A DNA stretch of 64,000 nucleotides from Prochlorococcus marinus CUG1433 (GCA_017644425.1 JAEPLN010000001.1:1116001-1180000), one strand, 5' to 3'. Shown: positions 29,313-39,822, numbered from the stretch's first letter. Made by a program: numbers and translations. The notes: generated from the sequence alone by a model not told the origin.

Positions 29313-30158
29313 TTAATTTAACTCTACATTTTCAGAAAGATAATTACCAAAATCTACAAAGTTTTTGCATAGAGGCATAATTTGTTTTTTTAATTCAAGG
29401 AGATTATTTATATTACTTTGAATATTTAGTTCCAAATCAATGTAAATTATGTATTCACCTAACTCTCTTTTAGAAGGTCTAGACTCTATTTTACTCATAT
29501 TAAACCCAAAATCTGCGACGTAATTTATTGCCTTCAGTAAAGCACCAGGTTTATTTGAGATTAATGAGAAAGCAAAACTAGCAATATTAGCTTCATGATA
29601 ATTCGATTCTTTGCTCAATAAAACAAATCTAGTGCAATTCCCTGGAACATCATTAATAGGGAAGGCTAATTCTTTAAGTCCTTCAATTTGAATTAATGAT
29701 TTCGAACCAATAGCTGCTCTAAATTTACTTCCCTTGACCATATTTACAGCTTCTGATGTTGAATTTGTTGGAAGTGAGATTGCATTTGGAAGATTTTCAG
29801 ATAACCATTCTGAACATTGAGCTAATGCTTGAGGATGAGATAATACTTCTGAAATAATTGAAAGTTCTCCAGCACTAATTAATGCATGTTTTATTGGAAG
29901 GACAATTGCTTTGTTGATAAAAATATCAGGAAATTTCCAAAGAGCATCTAAAGTTGCTGTAACTCCACCTTCTACAGAATTTTCAATAGGAACTACTGCA
30001 GCATCACAATTGTTGTAGGCTATTGATTTAATCACCGATTGTAACCCATTACATGGTACAAATATAGGTGTCTGAAAATTGGCAAGCTTTGACAATATAT
30101 GAGCTGCTTTTTCTGCGTATGTCCCTTTAGGGCCTAAATATGCAACTTGTTTGCGCAT
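29313..30158 (-). CDS. pheA: Prephenate dehydratase
   Basis: PheA converts prephenate to phenylpyruvate in phenylalanine synthesis. The 281-aa product begins with the family signature AYLGPKGTYAEKAA and has PIENSVEGGVTATLD. A C-terminal ACT domain (NKPGALLKAINYVADFGFNMSKIESRPSK) is expected to bind phenylalanine for feedback control. No chorismate mutase domain is fused to it. It meets the methyltransferase gene tail to tail with one base between the stops. Confidence 0.96.
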   Translation of the reverse strand: MRKQVAYLGPKGTYAEKAAHILSKLANFQTPIFVPCNGLQSVIKSIAYNNCDAAVVPIENSVEGGVTATLDALWKFPDIFINKAIVLPIKHALISAGELSIISEVLSHPQALAQCSEWLSENLPNAISLPTNSTSEAVNMVKGSKFRAAIGSKSLIQIEGLKELAFPINDVPGNCTRFVLLSKESNYHEANIASFAFSLISNKPGALLKAINYVADFGFNMSKIESRPSKRELGEYIIYIDLELNIQSNINNLLELKKQIMPLCKNFVDFGNYLSENVELN

Positions 30159-30211
30159 GATTAAATGTAAGAAAAAAAGAAATCAAATAAGCATTGGAGG
30201 GCCATAAAAAA

Positions 30212-30730
30212 ATGCTATTATCTTTTGATGCTAAACAGAAATTAAAGCTTTCCGTAACACGAAATAAAGAATATCTTTCTAAATATCTTTTGGAAGAAGA
30301 AAGAGTTGTAGGAGCAATGCTTGACTCCAAAAAATTGGTACCTGAAGGGGTGGGTAGGTACAAGTATACAGTAACAAGTTTTAAGGTTTTCCAATTAGAT
30401 ATTAACCCTGTTGTTTCAATTGCGGTAGACAATAAAGATGGAATCTTAAGGATGAGCGCACTTGAAAGTACACTAGATGGTTTGGGTATTGTGGATGACT
30501 TTAATCTTATTTTGAATGCGAATTTGGAAGCAACTGATCTTGGATTAGAAGGAGAGGCACTTCTAGGGGTATCTGTAAGCCAACCTCCTCTGCTAAAGCT
30601 GGTCCCAAAAAAGATTTTGGAATCTACTGGTCATTCAGTATTAAATGGAATTTTGTTGGGTATAAAATCAAGGGTTCAACAGCAACTAGTTAAGGACTTT
30701 TTAGATTGGTGTGAATTAAATAAGATTTGA
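30212..30730 (+). CDS. DUF1997 family protein
   Basis: The 172-aa protein belongs to a cyanobacterial/plastid family of unknown function (DUF1997), recognised from the [22 protein letters not shown] and [18 protein letters not shown] blocks. It is predicted soluble and beta-rich. I choose ATG at 30212 because GGAGG lies at 30196-30200; an in-frame TTG at 30194 would overlap that ribosome-binding site. The 3' end overlaps the convergent rnhB gene by 15 nt. Confidence 0.8.
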   Translation: MLLSFDAKQKLKLSVTRNKEYLSKYLLEEERVVGAMLDSKKLVPEGVGRYKYTVTSFKVFQLDINPVVSIAVDNKDGILRMSALESTLDGLGIVDDFNLILNANLEATDLGLEGEALLGVSVSQPPLLKLVPKKILESTGHSVLNGILLGIKSRVQQQLVKDFLDWCELNKI

Positions 30731-31333
30731 TTTTTTTAAAAAGCTTTTCCTATGAAGATTAGTTATTCCATTTTCTTTGATAATTGAAAGATGTTTTTTT
30801 GTCCCATAACCTTTATTTTTAAATATTAAGTATCCTGAGTATTTTTTTTCTAATCTTTCCATTAGATTGTCTCGACATACTTTTGCAATAATGCTTGCTG
30901 AAGCTATTGCGGTAAATTTCGAGTCCCCCGATACTATATTTTTCTGAATTCCATTCCATGGCCTCAATAATAAGGGTCCATCAATTAATAGTTCAGATGG
31001 TTTGTTTTTTAATTTTTTTAAAGCTCTTATCATTGAAAGTTCGGTTGCAACTCTGATTCCTAGATGATCTATTTCCCTGGCAGAGGATTGCCCAAGTCCA
31101 TAGTCTGAGGAAAGTAATAAAATTTTCGGAAAAAGTAATTTCCTTTTTTTTGGAGTTAATTTCTTACTATCCATCACTCCAAATTGTTTTAGAGTGGATT
31201 TATTTGTCTCAGTTAATACTACAACTGCTGAAAAAACTGGACCAAAAACTGCTCCTTTTCCAACTTCATCTATTCCAACTTCGAATATTTTATTCAATAC
31301 TCGCAGATGACCTTCTTCTTTTTTTTCTAGCAT
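30716..31333 (-). CDS. rnhB: Ribonuclease HII
   Basis: RNase HII removes ribonucleotides and RNA primers from DNA. The 205-aa protein has the signature [21 protein letters not shown] with metal-binding Asp and Glu. It also has [25 protein letters not shown] and the C-terminal [10 protein letters not shown]. The start at 31333 overlaps the end of rne by 44 nt. A downstream in-frame TTG at 31297 is an alternative that would shrink the overlap to 8 nt. Both genes are on the minus strand and clearly linked. Confidence 0.95.
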   Translation of the reverse strand: MLEKKEEGHLRVLNKIFEVGIDEVGKGAVFGPVFSAVVVLTETNKSTLKQFGVMDSKKLTPKKRKLLFPKILLLSSDYGLGQSSAREIDHLGIRVATELSMIRALKKLKNKPSELLIDGPLLLRPWNGIQKNIVSGDSKFTAIASASIIAKVCRDNLMERLEKKYSGYLIFKNKGYGTKKHLSIIKENGITNLHRKSFLKKSNLI

Positions 31334-33113
31334 TGTTTATCTCATCTGTCGGTTCAATTTCATCTTTTTTTTCTGATAAAACAAATCCTTCACTCTCATT
31401 AATTTTTTTTGTAGATTGATCTTTTGAGGTTGCATTTTCTTCAATATTAGTCGCAATTTCTCCTGGTTCTCTAGATTTTGAGATTTTCTTTGTTTTTTTT
31501 ACAGTTGTTTTTTTATTATCTGGAGTTTTTTCCTTCTCATTATTAATTTCCTTTAAACGAACAAAATTATTGCTGGTGAGATATTCTTTCCCTAATTTAA
31601 TAAGTGGATTTATTCCTAATCGACTAAATACAATTTTTTCATCGTTTGTGAGATCTACAGTAATTATATTTTTTTCTTTTGAATTTAATGCGTTCAAATC
31701 ATCACTTTCATTTTCTCTTTTATTTGTAGTAATTTCTTTTTTTAGGCTCTTGGGGTTAGGGAATTCCTTCTCAACTATTTTTTCCTGCTTATCCGTTGAT
31801 TGAAAAGTATCTATATCTACTTGTTTTATACCTTTTGATTCATTAGGATTTTCTACAACATTTTTAATTTTTAATTTAGAGATTTCATAATTCAGCTGAT
31901 TTTCTACATGGCCTGTACCATTGCATGCAGAACATTTCTTACCGAATAATTCATATATATTTTGTCCTTGTCTTTTTCTGGTTAACTCAACAAGACCTAA
32001 TTCAGTAAGCTGGGCTATCTGAGGCCTCGCAGAATCATCTTTTATCGCCGAGGTAAAATGTTCAAGTAACTGGAATTGATCTCTTCTAGATTCCATATCA
32101 ATAAAATCTACTACTATCACTCCACCTATATTTCTTAATTTCATTTGCCTTGAAATTTCAACTGCTGCTTCGCAATTAGTCCACAAAACTGTTTGCCGTG
32201 AGTTGGCAGATCTAGTAAATGATCCAGAGTTTACATCAATTACTGTAAGCGCTTCAGTTGGTTCGATAATTATATATCCCCCTGAAGGAAGATCTACTCT
32301 GGTTTCAAGAGCTTTTTGAATGGTTTTTTTAATTTCGTACTTTTCTAAAATATGCTGGTCTAAATCGTTATTATGAAATTCAATATCTACATTAGACTCA
32401 AAATTATTTAAGAAATCTTTAGCTCTTTCAACTGAAAACTTACTATCGATAATTATGCTTTTAGTTGATAATTTAATATGATCTCGCAAAATCTTAAGAG
32501 AAAAATCATCATCTCTTTTTATTAAATTTGGCGGATTAGAAGTGTCAGAGACTCTTAAAATTTCTTCCCATTGTTCAATTAAATTTTCTAAATCTTCAAT
32601 GAGAAGTTCTTCTTTAATCTCTTCTGCCTCTGTTCTAAAAAGTAAACCTGTGCTTGGCGGTTTTATCAGAACACCAAGAGCTTTTAAACGATTTCTTTCC
32701 GTTTCTTTATTTATTTTTCTGGAGATATTCACTCCTTGACCATATGGCTGTAATATCAAGTACTTTCCAGGAATTGAAATACTTCCAGAAAGTCTAGGAC
32801 CTTTAGATCCTGTGGGTTCTTTAATTACCTGCACTAGAACTTTTTGTTTTGGCTCAAGTAATTCAGTTATTCCAAATATTCCTTTTTTGAGTTTTAATGG
32901 ACCAAGATCTGATACATGGATGAATCCATTTTTATCACTTTCTCCAATATTTATGAAAGCAGCGTCAATACCTGGTAGAACATTTTCAACTGTCCCTAAA
33001 AAAATATCGCCAATTTGATATTGACCTTGTGCGACGATCAATTCATCAACTCGTTCATCTGTGAGTAGTGCTGCAATTCGAGCCTGCTCAGCGATGATGA
33101 TTTGCTGAGACAT
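31290..33113 (-). CDS. rne: Ribonuclease E/G
   Basis: RNase E is the main endonuclease of mRNA turnover. The 607-aa chain has an N-terminal S1 domain ([27 protein letters not shown]). It then has the catalytic metal-binding region with VIDVNSGSF and VVDFIDM, a zinc-link CSACNGTG, and a charged low-complexity C-terminal tail (about residues 415-607). The core is of the short cyanobacterial type. A 288-nt region upstream of the start may form a long regulatory leader. The tail overlaps rnhB. Confidence 0.96.
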   Translation of the reverse strand: MSQQIIIAEQARIAALLTDERVDELIVAQGQYQIGDIFLGTVENVLPGIDAAFINIGESDKNGFIHVSDLGPLKLKKGIFGITELLEPKQKVLVQVIKEPTGSKGPRLSGSISIPGKYLILQPYGQGVNISRKINKETERNRLKALGVLIKPPSTGLLFRTEAEEIKEELLIEDLENLIEQWEEILRVSDTSNPPNLIKRDDDFSLKILRDHIKLSTKSIIIDSKFSVERAKDFLNNFESNVDIEFHNNDLDQHILEKYEIKKTIQKALETRVDLPSGGYIIIEPTEALTVIDVNSGSFTRSANSRQTVLWTNCEAAVEISRQMKLRNIGGVIVVDFIDMESRRDQFQLLEHFTSAIKDDSARPQIAQLTELGLVELTRKRQGQNIYELFGKKCSACNGTGHVENQLNYEISKLKIKNVVENPNESKGIKQVDIDTFQSTDKQEKIVEKEFPNPKSLKKEITTNKRENESDDLNALNSKEKNIITVDLTNDEKIVFSRLGINPLIKLGKEYLTSNNFVRLKEINNEKEKTPDNKKTTVKKTKKISKSREPGEIATNIEENATSKDQSTKKINESEGFVLSEKKDEIEPTDEINNARKKRRRSSASIE

Positions 33114-33401
33114 ATAATTAATTCTGAATGGTTTTAATTTTGAAAATCATATAAAAATAGTTTGTTTTCTCTTGTAATAAAGCAGCTGTTTATGACTTTT
33201 ATTATTTACTTTTTTAAAATTAAAATTAATAGCAACTTTATTCTGCTATTTATAAAGCTTTAGACGACTTTCAAACTATTTGAAATTGAATTCATAGCTA
33301 CGATCATTTCTTGTTTTAATCATAACTACAATAATATTAACATCTAATCACCACTTAAGCACGTTAATCCATTATCCTTGTATTGATTAAGTCTTTTAAA
33401 A

Positions 33402-34628
33402 GTGGTTCAAGTAAACGAAAATTATTTAAAACTCCAAGCTGGCTATTTATTTCCTGAAATTGCTAAAAGGGTAAAAATATATTCTCAATCAAATAATAGT
33501 TCAAACATAATTAAGCTTGGAATAGGAGACGTTACAGAGCCTTTACCTAGGGCTTGTAGAGATGCGATGGCTCAAGCTTTAAATGATATGGGAACAACTG
33601 AAGGTTTTAGAGGCTATGGACCGGAACAAGGTTATTCTTGGCTTAGAGAAAAAATTTCGGAGCATGATTTTATTTCAAGAGGCTGTAAAATCTCACCTGA
33701 AGAAATATTTGTTTCAGATGGTTCGAAATGCGACAGTAGCAACATTTTAGATATCCTTGGAAAGGATAATTCAATTGCTGTAACGGATCCTGTTTATCCC
33801 GTTTATGTTGATAGTAATGTCATGACTGGACGAACTGGTGATGCTCTTGAAAATGGAACTTATCAAGGATTAATATATCTTCCGATAAATGAAGAAAATA
33901 ATTTTCTTCCAGAATTACCTAAAAATAAAGTTGATGTTTTGTATCTTTGTTTTCCAAATAATCCAACAGGAGCCACGGTAACTAAAAATGAATTGAAAAA
34001 ATGGGTTGACTATGCTCTTCAAAACAAATCTCTAATACTGTTTGATGCAGCTTATGAGGCATTTATTCAAGATAAGGATATTCCTCATTCAATATATGAG
34101 ATTGAGGGGGCAAAGGATTGTGCTATTGAATTTAGATCTTTTTCAAAGAATGCTGGATTTACAGGAGTAAGATGTGCCTACACAGTGATACCTAAAAATC
34201 TTTTAGGTTCCAGCTCAACAAACGAGGAAATAGGATTATGGTCTCTTTGGAATAGGCGACAATCTACAAAATTCAATGGAGTAAGTTATGTCGTTCAGAG
34301 AGGAGCAGAGGCTGTTTATTCTCTGGAAGGTAAAAAAGAGGTGAAAAGTTTAATTGATTTTTATATGGAAAATGCAAAAATTATGAAGAACAAACTTCAA
34401 ACTGCGGGATATAAAGTATACGGAGGTGATAATGCTCCTTATATCTGGATCAAAGTTCCTGATCAAATGACATCTTGGGACTTTTTTGATTTTCTCCTTC
34501 AAAAAGTAAGTGTCGTGGGAACGCCTGGCAGCGGATTTGGATTATCAGGAGAGGGCTATTTTCGTTTATCAGCTTTTAATTCGCGATCAAATGTTATTGA
34601 AGCAATGGAAAGAATAATTGATATATAA
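33402..34628 (+). CDS. dapL: LL-diaminopimelate aminotransferase
   Basis: DapL makes LL-diaminopimelate directly from tetrahydrodipicolinate, a shortcut of lysine and peptidoglycan synthesis found in cyanobacteria and plants. The 408-aa fold type I PLP enzyme has [12 protein letters not shown] and the PLP lysine K249 in [18 protein letters not shown]. The start codon is GTG, giving the family N-terminus [21 protein letters not shown]. It is divergent from rne. Confidence 0.96.
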   Translation: MVQVNENYLKLQAGYLFPEIAKRVKIYSQSNNSSNIIKLGIGDVTEPLPRACRDAMAQALNDMGTTEGFRGYGPEQGYSWLREKISEHDFISRGCKISPEEIFVSDGSKCDSSNILDILGKDNSIAVTDPVYPVYVDSNVMTGRTGDALENGTYQGLIYLPINEENNFLPELPKNKVDVLYLCFPNNPTGATVTKNELKKWVDYALQNKSLILFDAAYEAFIQDKDIPHSIYEIEGAKDCAIEFRSFSKNAGFTGVRCAYTVIPKNLLGSSSTNEEIGLWSLWNRRQSTKFNGVSYVVQRGAEAVYSLEGKKEVKSLIDFYMENAKIMKNKLQTAGYKVYGGDNAPYIWIKVPDQMTSWDFFDFLLQKVSVVGTPGSGFGLSGEGYFRLSAFNSRSNVIEAMERIIDI

Positions 34629-34668
34629 TATTTATTATTATTGTTATTAATTATCTTACAAAAAATTA

Positions 34669-34986
34669 ATGTTATCAATAAACTCTGAACAAGGTTTAAA
34701 TAGTAATTCTGCAGTAATCGAAAAGAAACCTGCGGAATTAAAAAATAAGTCTCCCAAATATAAGGTATTACTTCATAATGACCCAGTTAATTCTATGGAG
34801 TATGTAACTATCTCACTAAGAGAAGTTGTACCTCAACTAAGCGAACAAGATGCTATTTCTATAATGCTAGAGGCGCATAATACTGGTGTTGGTTTAGTAA
34901 TTGTTTGTGATCTAGAACCAGCAGAATTTTATTCAGAATCATTAAAATCAAAGGGGATTTCAAGTTCAATTGAAAAAGAGGACTAA
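34669..34986 (+). CDS. clpS: ATP-dependent Clp protease adaptor ClpS
   Basis: ClpS delivers N-end-rule substrates to Clp ATPases. The 105-aa protein shows the core YKVLLHNDPVNSMEYV with the conserved N-D-P and a later EAHNTGVGLVIVCDLEPAEFY segment. About 30 poorly conserved residues precede the fold. The gene follows dapL by 40 nt. It faces the radical SAM gene tail to tail with 15 nt between. Confidence 0.92.
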   Translation: MLSINSEQGLNSNSAVIEKKPAELKNKSPKYKVLLHNDPVNSMEYVTISLREVVPQLSEQDAISIMLEAHNTGVGLVIVCDLEPAEFYSESLKSKGISSSIEKED

Positions 34987-35001
34987 TATTAGGTAAAATT
35001 A

Positions 35002-36648
35002 TTATTTTGAATGAGCTAATTTTCTTTGAGATAAAGGACGTACTTTTAATGATTCTTTTAAGGAAGACTTACCATATTCTCTTTCGAGAATATTGATAAC
35101 TGTTTTACCAAATTCATCTTCTTTATTATCGAAAGCTTCTAAGCACACCTCACCAAGTTTTTTCCCTAAACTTCCTGGGTTCCATAAAAGTTTTCTAGCT
35201 GTCCATGGCATCATGCTCATAGGATTGTAATTTGGCTTCAAAATTTTATTATCTAATGCGTACTTTTCAAGAAGAGTATGTGGTTGCAATCCTATGAAAA
35301 ATATAGCTGGGTCAACTAAGCCTTTACCAAAAATATTTTCTAATTCTCTGTGGTAAGCAATAGTTTGTCTTATGGTGTTTGGCGTTTCATCAAAAACATT
35401 GAATGAATAATTAACTGAAACATGATTCTTAAAGCCTGATTTGACTAGCATTCTGCAATTATTTAACACTGTTTCAAGGTCATATGCTAATCTCATTTTT
35501 CTTACAAGTTCTTGGGATCCTGAAGTGATACCTATTTCAAAATAACTCATGCCTGTGTCCACCATAAGTTGAGCAAGATCAGCATCTATGTTATCTGCTC
35601 TGATGTATGCAGCCCAATTAATGTCATCCCATCCTTGATCCTTTATAGCTTGCAAAAGTATTTTTGCATCTTCTATATGTTTTTTAGTTGGGATAAACTG
35701 CGCATCTGTGAACCAAAATCCCCTGACTCCAAGATCATATAATTGCTTCATTTCTTTGATTACTTCATTTACAGGATTAACACGCACTCGTTTACCTTCA
35801 ACAACCGTATAAACACAAAAACAACAATTATGAGGACAACCTCTTTTTGTTTGCACTCCTACATAGTAATCACCACCCTCTATGTACCAATTAAATTCTG
35901 GCCATATGGATTTTATGTATTTGTAGTTACAGGCTGTTTTAATAGTGCCTGAAGGTTGTTCATGTATCAACTTGTTTCGAGGCTGCTGTCCAGCAAAGTA
36001 ACATCTTTCTTCTTCTATCGAGTCATTCCTAATTATTTTCTCTATTAGATTTTCTCCTTCTCCAATAGAAATAATAGTTCCCTTTGGTAATAAATTTCCT
36101 AATTGTTCATAGAAAACACTAACAGCTCCACCGCCTAAGATTACTCTTACATTTTTATTGTATTTTTGAGCTCTTTTGAGTCCCATCTTGACTAAAGAAG
36201 TATTTCTATATATTTCTCCGTAATGAGATGCAATTAATTTTAAACCTCCCCAAGAACCTCTAACTTTTTTAAAGATATTTTTTGAATAGAAAACTTCAAA
36301 AGAGTTTTGTAGGGGATTTCCACTTCTACCATCGACAGGCGCATAAATTTGTATGTCTCTCCATGAAAAAATAATAAGATGAGGCCTAAATTGATCAACT
36401 TTTCTTGCTAAATATTTGGAAACTTTATTAGATGGAATGATTGCTAGATCAATAAATTGTTGTTCAATTTTTGGGAAACATTTGTGAATGTGGTCAGCAA
36501 GATAAATAGGTCCTATGGGAAATATTGGATTACAAGGAAGTCTTACAGTAAGAATTTTTCCATAGTGTTCTCTTTGGAAATTTTTTTTATTTAATTTTTT
36601 AAAGTCAAAATTAAAATTCATGCCTTGAAAAAATTTTGAATTTAACAT
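35002..36648 (-). CDS. B12-binding-type radical SAM protein
   Basis: The 548-aa protein has an N-terminal cobalamin-binding-like region with a GGG-containing segment (RVILGGGAVSVFYEQ). A radical SAM domain follows, with cluster cysteines C271, C275 and C278 in RGCPHNCCFC. Further typical motifs are GVRGFWFTDAQFIP and DTGMSYFEIGITSGSQELVRKM. The overall plan resembles BchE/HpnJ-type enzymes, but the substrate is not identifiable. The neighbouring glycosyltransferase genes on the same strand hint at an envelope or lipid role, as inference only. Confidence 0.85.
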   Translation of the reverse strand: MLNSKFFQGMNFNFDFKKLNKKNFQREHYGKILTVRLPCNPIFPIGPIYLADHIHKCFPKIEQQFIDLAIIPSNKVSKYLARKVDQFRPHLIIFSWRDIQIYAPVDGRSGNPLQNSFEVFYSKNIFKKVRGSWGGLKLIASHYGEIYRNTSLVKMGLKRAQKYNKNVRVILGGGAVSVFYEQLGNLLPKGTIISIGEGENLIEKIIRNDSIEEERCYFAGQQPRNKLIHEQPSGTIKTACNYKYIKSIWPEFNWYIEGGDYYVGVQTKRGCPHNCCFCVYTVVEGKRVRVNPVNEVIKEMKQLYDLGVRGFWFTDAQFIPTKKHIEDAKILLQAIKDQGWDDINWAAYIRADNIDADLAQLMVDTGMSYFEIGITSGSQELVRKMRLAYDLETVLNNCRMLVKSGFKNHVSVNYSFNVFDETPNTIRQTIAYHRELENIFGKGLVDPAIFFIGLQPHTLLEKYALDNKILKPNYNPMSMMPWTARKLLWNPGSLGKKLGEVCLEAFDNKEDEFGKTVINILEREYGKSSLKESLKVRPLSQRKLAHSK

Positions 36649-36728
36649 CCTTTAGAATCTAACTACTTTATTACTAATTTGGCGAAATTAAAAATCTTTA
36701 GAAAATACAATTGAAAATTTTTTTGAAT

Positions 36729-37820
36729 TCAAAGATCAGAAATCATATAAATCCAACATACTTTGAGAAGTTTCAATCCATCAATCCATCTTGATATATT
36801 GGGAGCCCCAGATTTTCTAGCATAATATCTAACTGGATAATTAAGAATTTTGATATTATTATTTGCTGCTTCAAATATAATTGTGAAGTCCCCAAATGGG
36901 TCAGACTTTGAATCCCAACTTCCGTTTTCTTTCATAAGTTTAAAGAATTTTCTTGAAAAAACTTTTGTTCCACAAAGTGAATCTGATACGGGCTTATTTA
37001 TGAGAATTGATAAAAGTATTGCGAAGAGTCTATTTCCTATATAGTTAGCCCACCTCATTGCATCTTTTTCCATTGGGAAAGTTGTGCGGGCACAATTAAT
37101 TAATATATTTTCATTTTTAGTTGATTCCATTATTGCTGCAATACTGTCATCAATATCTACAGTGAAATCACTATCAATTATGGCAAGAGTTTCACCGGAG
37201 GAAATATTAAATCCCTCTACAACAGCATTTTTCTTCCCTTTTGAAGTTTGTTTTAAGAGAGATATCTTGAAGAAATCTGAGTAAGTTTCCTTTAACTCTT
37301 TAAGCATTGTATAGGTATTATCATTGCTATTGCCTTCAACAAATATGATTTCTAATTTATTAGGTATTTTTTTAAATTTATTTAATGCGTTTATTAAAAG
37401 TTCTTTATTCCCAGCTTCATTTCTAGCAGGAATTACTATTGTTATTAAATGATTTGACTTATATTCATTGTATTTGTAAAAAACTATTTCTAGTTCATAA
37501 GCAAGTTGTTTTATTATTGGAAGTTTGCGGAAAGTATTTTTTATAGATTGTGGAATTAGTTTAGTTGGTAAAGGAGTTAATTTCTTTGCTTTCCATCTAA
37601 TTGATCTGTAGTTATAAATTTCTGCAAGAGATTCAATATCGCATAAGGTTATTCTTGCTTTGCTAGTAGTTTCTCTAAAAATTCTTGAATCTAATCTTAG
37701 CCACCTAGTTATTGGCTCCCAGGTATTACCCCTTACCTTAATCGAAATAAATTCGTTATTGTTTTTGAATAATTGATGAAGTTTATTATTCGTTAAATTC
37801 CAAGAATTTATTGATTTCAT
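36729..37820 (-). CDS. Family 2 glycosyltransferase with unusual N-terminal region
   Basis: The 363-aa protein has a GT-A domain from about residue 125: ITIVIPARNEAGNKELL, then IIFVEGNSNDNTYTM, then AIIDSDFTVDIDD as the metal-binding region. It ends GLKLLKVCWIYMISDL without a clear membrane helix pair. Residues 1-120 do not look like a glycosyltransferase. Their latter part, rich in Pro and Lys and ending near LPIIKQLAYELEIVFYK, resembles the tail of methyltransferase domains that precede GT2 domains in some bacterial fusions; this is a tentative reading. Confidence 0.8.
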   Translation of the reverse strand: MKSINSWNLTNNKLHQLFKNNNEFISIKVRGNTWEPITRWLRLDSRIFRETTSKARITLCDIESLAEIYNYRSIRWKAKKLTPLPTKLIPQSIKNTFRKLPIIKQLAYELEIVFYKYNEYKSNHLITIVIPARNEAGNKELLINALNKFKKIPNKLEIIFVEGNSNDNTYTMLKELKETYSDFFKISLLKQTSKGKKNAVVEGFNISSGETLAIIDSDFTVDIDDSIAAIMESTKNENILINCARTTFPMEKDAMRWANYIGNRLFAILLSILINKPVSDSLCGTKVFSRKFFKLMKENGSWDSKSDPFGDFTIIFEAANNNIKILNYPVRYYARKSGAPNISRWIDGLKLLKVCWIYMISDL

Positions 37821-37864
37821 TACTTCATACTGATTGATAATGGCACTTTTTTAATTTAAATTAT

Positions 37865-39418
37865 CTACTTTTTTAATATTAATTTCCATGGTTTTAAAAT
37901 ATCATTTTCATAAATAACTTCGTAAGAATTATTATTGTTTTTTGTTTCTTTTGAATTAGTTGACCATGCTAGTTCAGATTTGTTTAACAGATCTATTTCC
38001 TCTAACCCTTTTCCTAATTTAGGGGTTAATAATGAAATTCGTATGATTTTTGATTGGGATAAAGAATTGTTTATACCTGATTTATCAACTTTGATAACCT
38101 TATCTTTTACTTCATCTAAAGATGTTACATATTCCATTGCTTCTCTTAGCTCTCTTGATCTATCAGTGAATAATCCTGATTGCAATAAAAATGAAGTTAA
38201 TAGGTAAGGACCTATTAAAAGAGTTATTAATATTTCTTTAAATGACTGTTTGTTTTTTATGAATGACCAAGAGAGTCCGAAAGATAATAATCCTATAATT
38301 ACGAATGTATTTTCTTTAAAGTTGAAGTAACTTGTATCTTTAAAGAAAAAATAATACGCGACAGTTAAAGCGACTGTAAATAATGGAATTATTTTTGACG
38401 TAATAAATAAAAAAAATAGTTTATATTTTTTAGAGTTGAATAACCACTTTATTCCTACATAAGCATTAAGTGCGAATATAGAGGAAATCTGAAGACTATA
38501 GTAGGGAGTTTTTGTAGAAAAAATACTTAGAATTGCTATCAATATTAAAGGGAAAAATGAAAGTAAATATTTTTTATCTTTACTTTCAGCAATATTTCGG
38601 ACTGTGCCAATAATTGCAAAAATACTCCATGGTAAAAATGTAGCAGGAATATTCCAAAGATAATAATATATAGGATTAGTAAAAGTATTTTGATTAGAGA
38701 GAATGTTAAATTTATCGAATAAGTAAAGAATAATATTTTTTTCTAAGTAAGGGTTAATTGACATAGCCCAAAATAAATATGGAATAAATCCAATAAGTAG
38801 TCCAAGCCAAAAAAATTTACTTAATAAAAGATCTTTTTTAATGTACAAATATGGAAAGAGTGATATTAGGGGTACAAAGACTAGAAAAGTTTTCATCATA
38901 AAAGATAAGCCAATCCAAATACCAAAAAGCAAAATATAGAATTTATTATCTTTGCTTTTTATTTTGACTAAAGAAAATATCCCTATAGTTACTAAACAAG
39001 AATAAATAATATCTTGAGTGGCTAAGTGCGAGTAGTCAAACCATAGATATGTTGTAGAAAGTATGAGTGGAGATATGATTGCATATTTTTTATTAAAAAA
39101 TTCTTCATGTAATTTGTAAGTTATGAATAGCATCAATATTGCTGCAACTGTTGTTGGTAAATATACAGAAAAAGTATTTCTTCCAAAGATTTCTTGTGCC
39201 TTAGCTATTAAAAACTGTAATCCTATTGTTCTATCCAACACAAATTCATCCCACCAAAGAGGAATTATCCAATTGCCTTTATCCAAAATCCATCTAGCTT
39301 GTAATGCATAAAATCCTTCATCAAAAGCAATGTAACTTCTTTTGCCGAAATAAAATATGAGAGGAAAAAAAACAAAAAGCTTTAAAAGAAATTGAAATTT
39401 GAGTAATCTATTAATCAT
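37865..39418 (-). CDS. GT39/ArnT-like membrane glycosyltransferase
   Basis: The roughly 517-aa integral membrane protein has about ten or more hydrophobic segments. Its first periplasmic loop carries YIAFDEGFYALQARWIL with the acidic pair typical of ArnT/PMT-like enzymes, which transfer a sugar from a lipid phosphate to an acceptor outside the membrane. A hydrophilic C-terminal domain follows. I start at the methionine at 39418; an open frame back to 39466 would run into the tRNA-Thr gene. It lies 44 nt upstream of the GT2 gene, suggesting that the two work together. Confidence 0.82.
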   Translation of the reverse strand: MINRLLKFQFLLKLFVFFPLIFYFGKRSYIAFDEGFYALQARWILDKGNWIIPLWWDEFVLDRTIGLQFLIAKAQEIFGRNTFSVYLPTTVAAILMLFITYKLHEEFFNKKYAIISPLILSTTYLWFDYSHLATQDIIYSCLVTIGIFSLVKIKSKDNKFYILLFGIWIGLSFMMKTFLVFVPLISLFPYLYIKKDLLLSKFFWLGLLIGFIPYLFWAMSINPYLEKNIILYLFDKFNILSNQNTFTNPIYYYLWNIPATFLPWSIFAIIGTVRNIAESKDKKYLLSFFPLILIAILSIFSTKTPYYSLQISSIFALNAYVGIKWLFNSKKYKLFFLFITSKIIPLFTVALTVAYYFFFKDTSYFNFKENTFVIIGLLSFGLSWSFIKNKQSFKEILITLLIGPYLLTSFLLQSGLFTDRSRELREAMEYVTSLDEVKDKVIKVDKSGINNSLSQSKIIRISLLTPKLGKGLEEIDLLNKSELAWSTNSKETKNNNNSYEVIYENDILKPWKLILKK

Positions 39419-39442
39419 GCCAGTTTTAATTTGCCTTTGAAA

Positions 39443-39514
39443 TGCCGATAATTGGAATTGAACCAACGACCTACTGTTTACGAAACAGTTGCTCTACCGC
39501 TGAGCTATATCGGC
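39443..39514 (-). tRNA. tRNA-Thr (anticodon CGU)
   Basis: On the minus strand this 72-nt sequence folds as a cloverleaf. The acceptor stem is GCCGATA/TATCGGC with an A discriminator. The D arm is GCTC-AGCGGTA-GAGC. The anticodon stem ACTGT/ACAGT encloses the loop TTCGTAA with anticodon CGT. The T arm is GTTGG-TTCAATT-CCAAT. It reads ACG codons. CCA is not encoded. Confidence 0.96.
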
Positions 39515-39569
39515 AATATTTAAATATTGTTTTTTTCATATAGACTTAATTTTATATTTAATAGAATTT

Positions 39570-39806
39570 ATGTCAAAAATAGATCCCGAATTAAAAAAAA
39601 AATTATTAAAGGAATCCCAAGCCCCATTTAAGGGGTTAAGAAAAATATTTTGGATAGCTTTTAGTGGCTCAGCATTTTTGGGACTTCTAATAATGCTTTT
39701 TAGATTTACAAATGGAAGTGAATTTCAGCAAAATAATCTTTTAATACAATTGAGTGCTTGCATACTATTTCCGACTTTATTATTCCTTGAAAGAAAAAAA
39801 AATTAA
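39570..39806 (+). CDS. DUF3493 family membrane protein
   Basis: The 78-aa protein has an N-terminal soluble motif (LLKESQAPFKGLRKIFWIAF) and two hydrophobic segments, ending ERKKN. This pattern fits DUF3493, related to the C-terminal part of the photosystem II assembly factor LPA1/Rep27 of plants and algae. A role in photosystem assembly is inference by homology. It is flanked by tRNA-Thr and by the 3' end of infB on the opposite strand. Confidence 0.82.
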   Translation: MSKIDPELKKKLLKESQAPFKGLRKIFWIAFSGSAFLGLLIMLFRFTNGSEFQQNNLLIQLSACILFPTLLFLERKKN

Positions 39807-39822
39807 TGTAGTAAACATTAAG

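Noticed and set aside
39514-39536. Palindrome CAATATTTAAATATTG plus T-run next to tRNA-Thr as a terminator
   Set aside because: On the + strand no gene precedes it, and on the minus strand it lies upstream of the tRNA. The stem is all A/T apart from the end pair, so it is probably just AT-rich spacer or promoter sequence.
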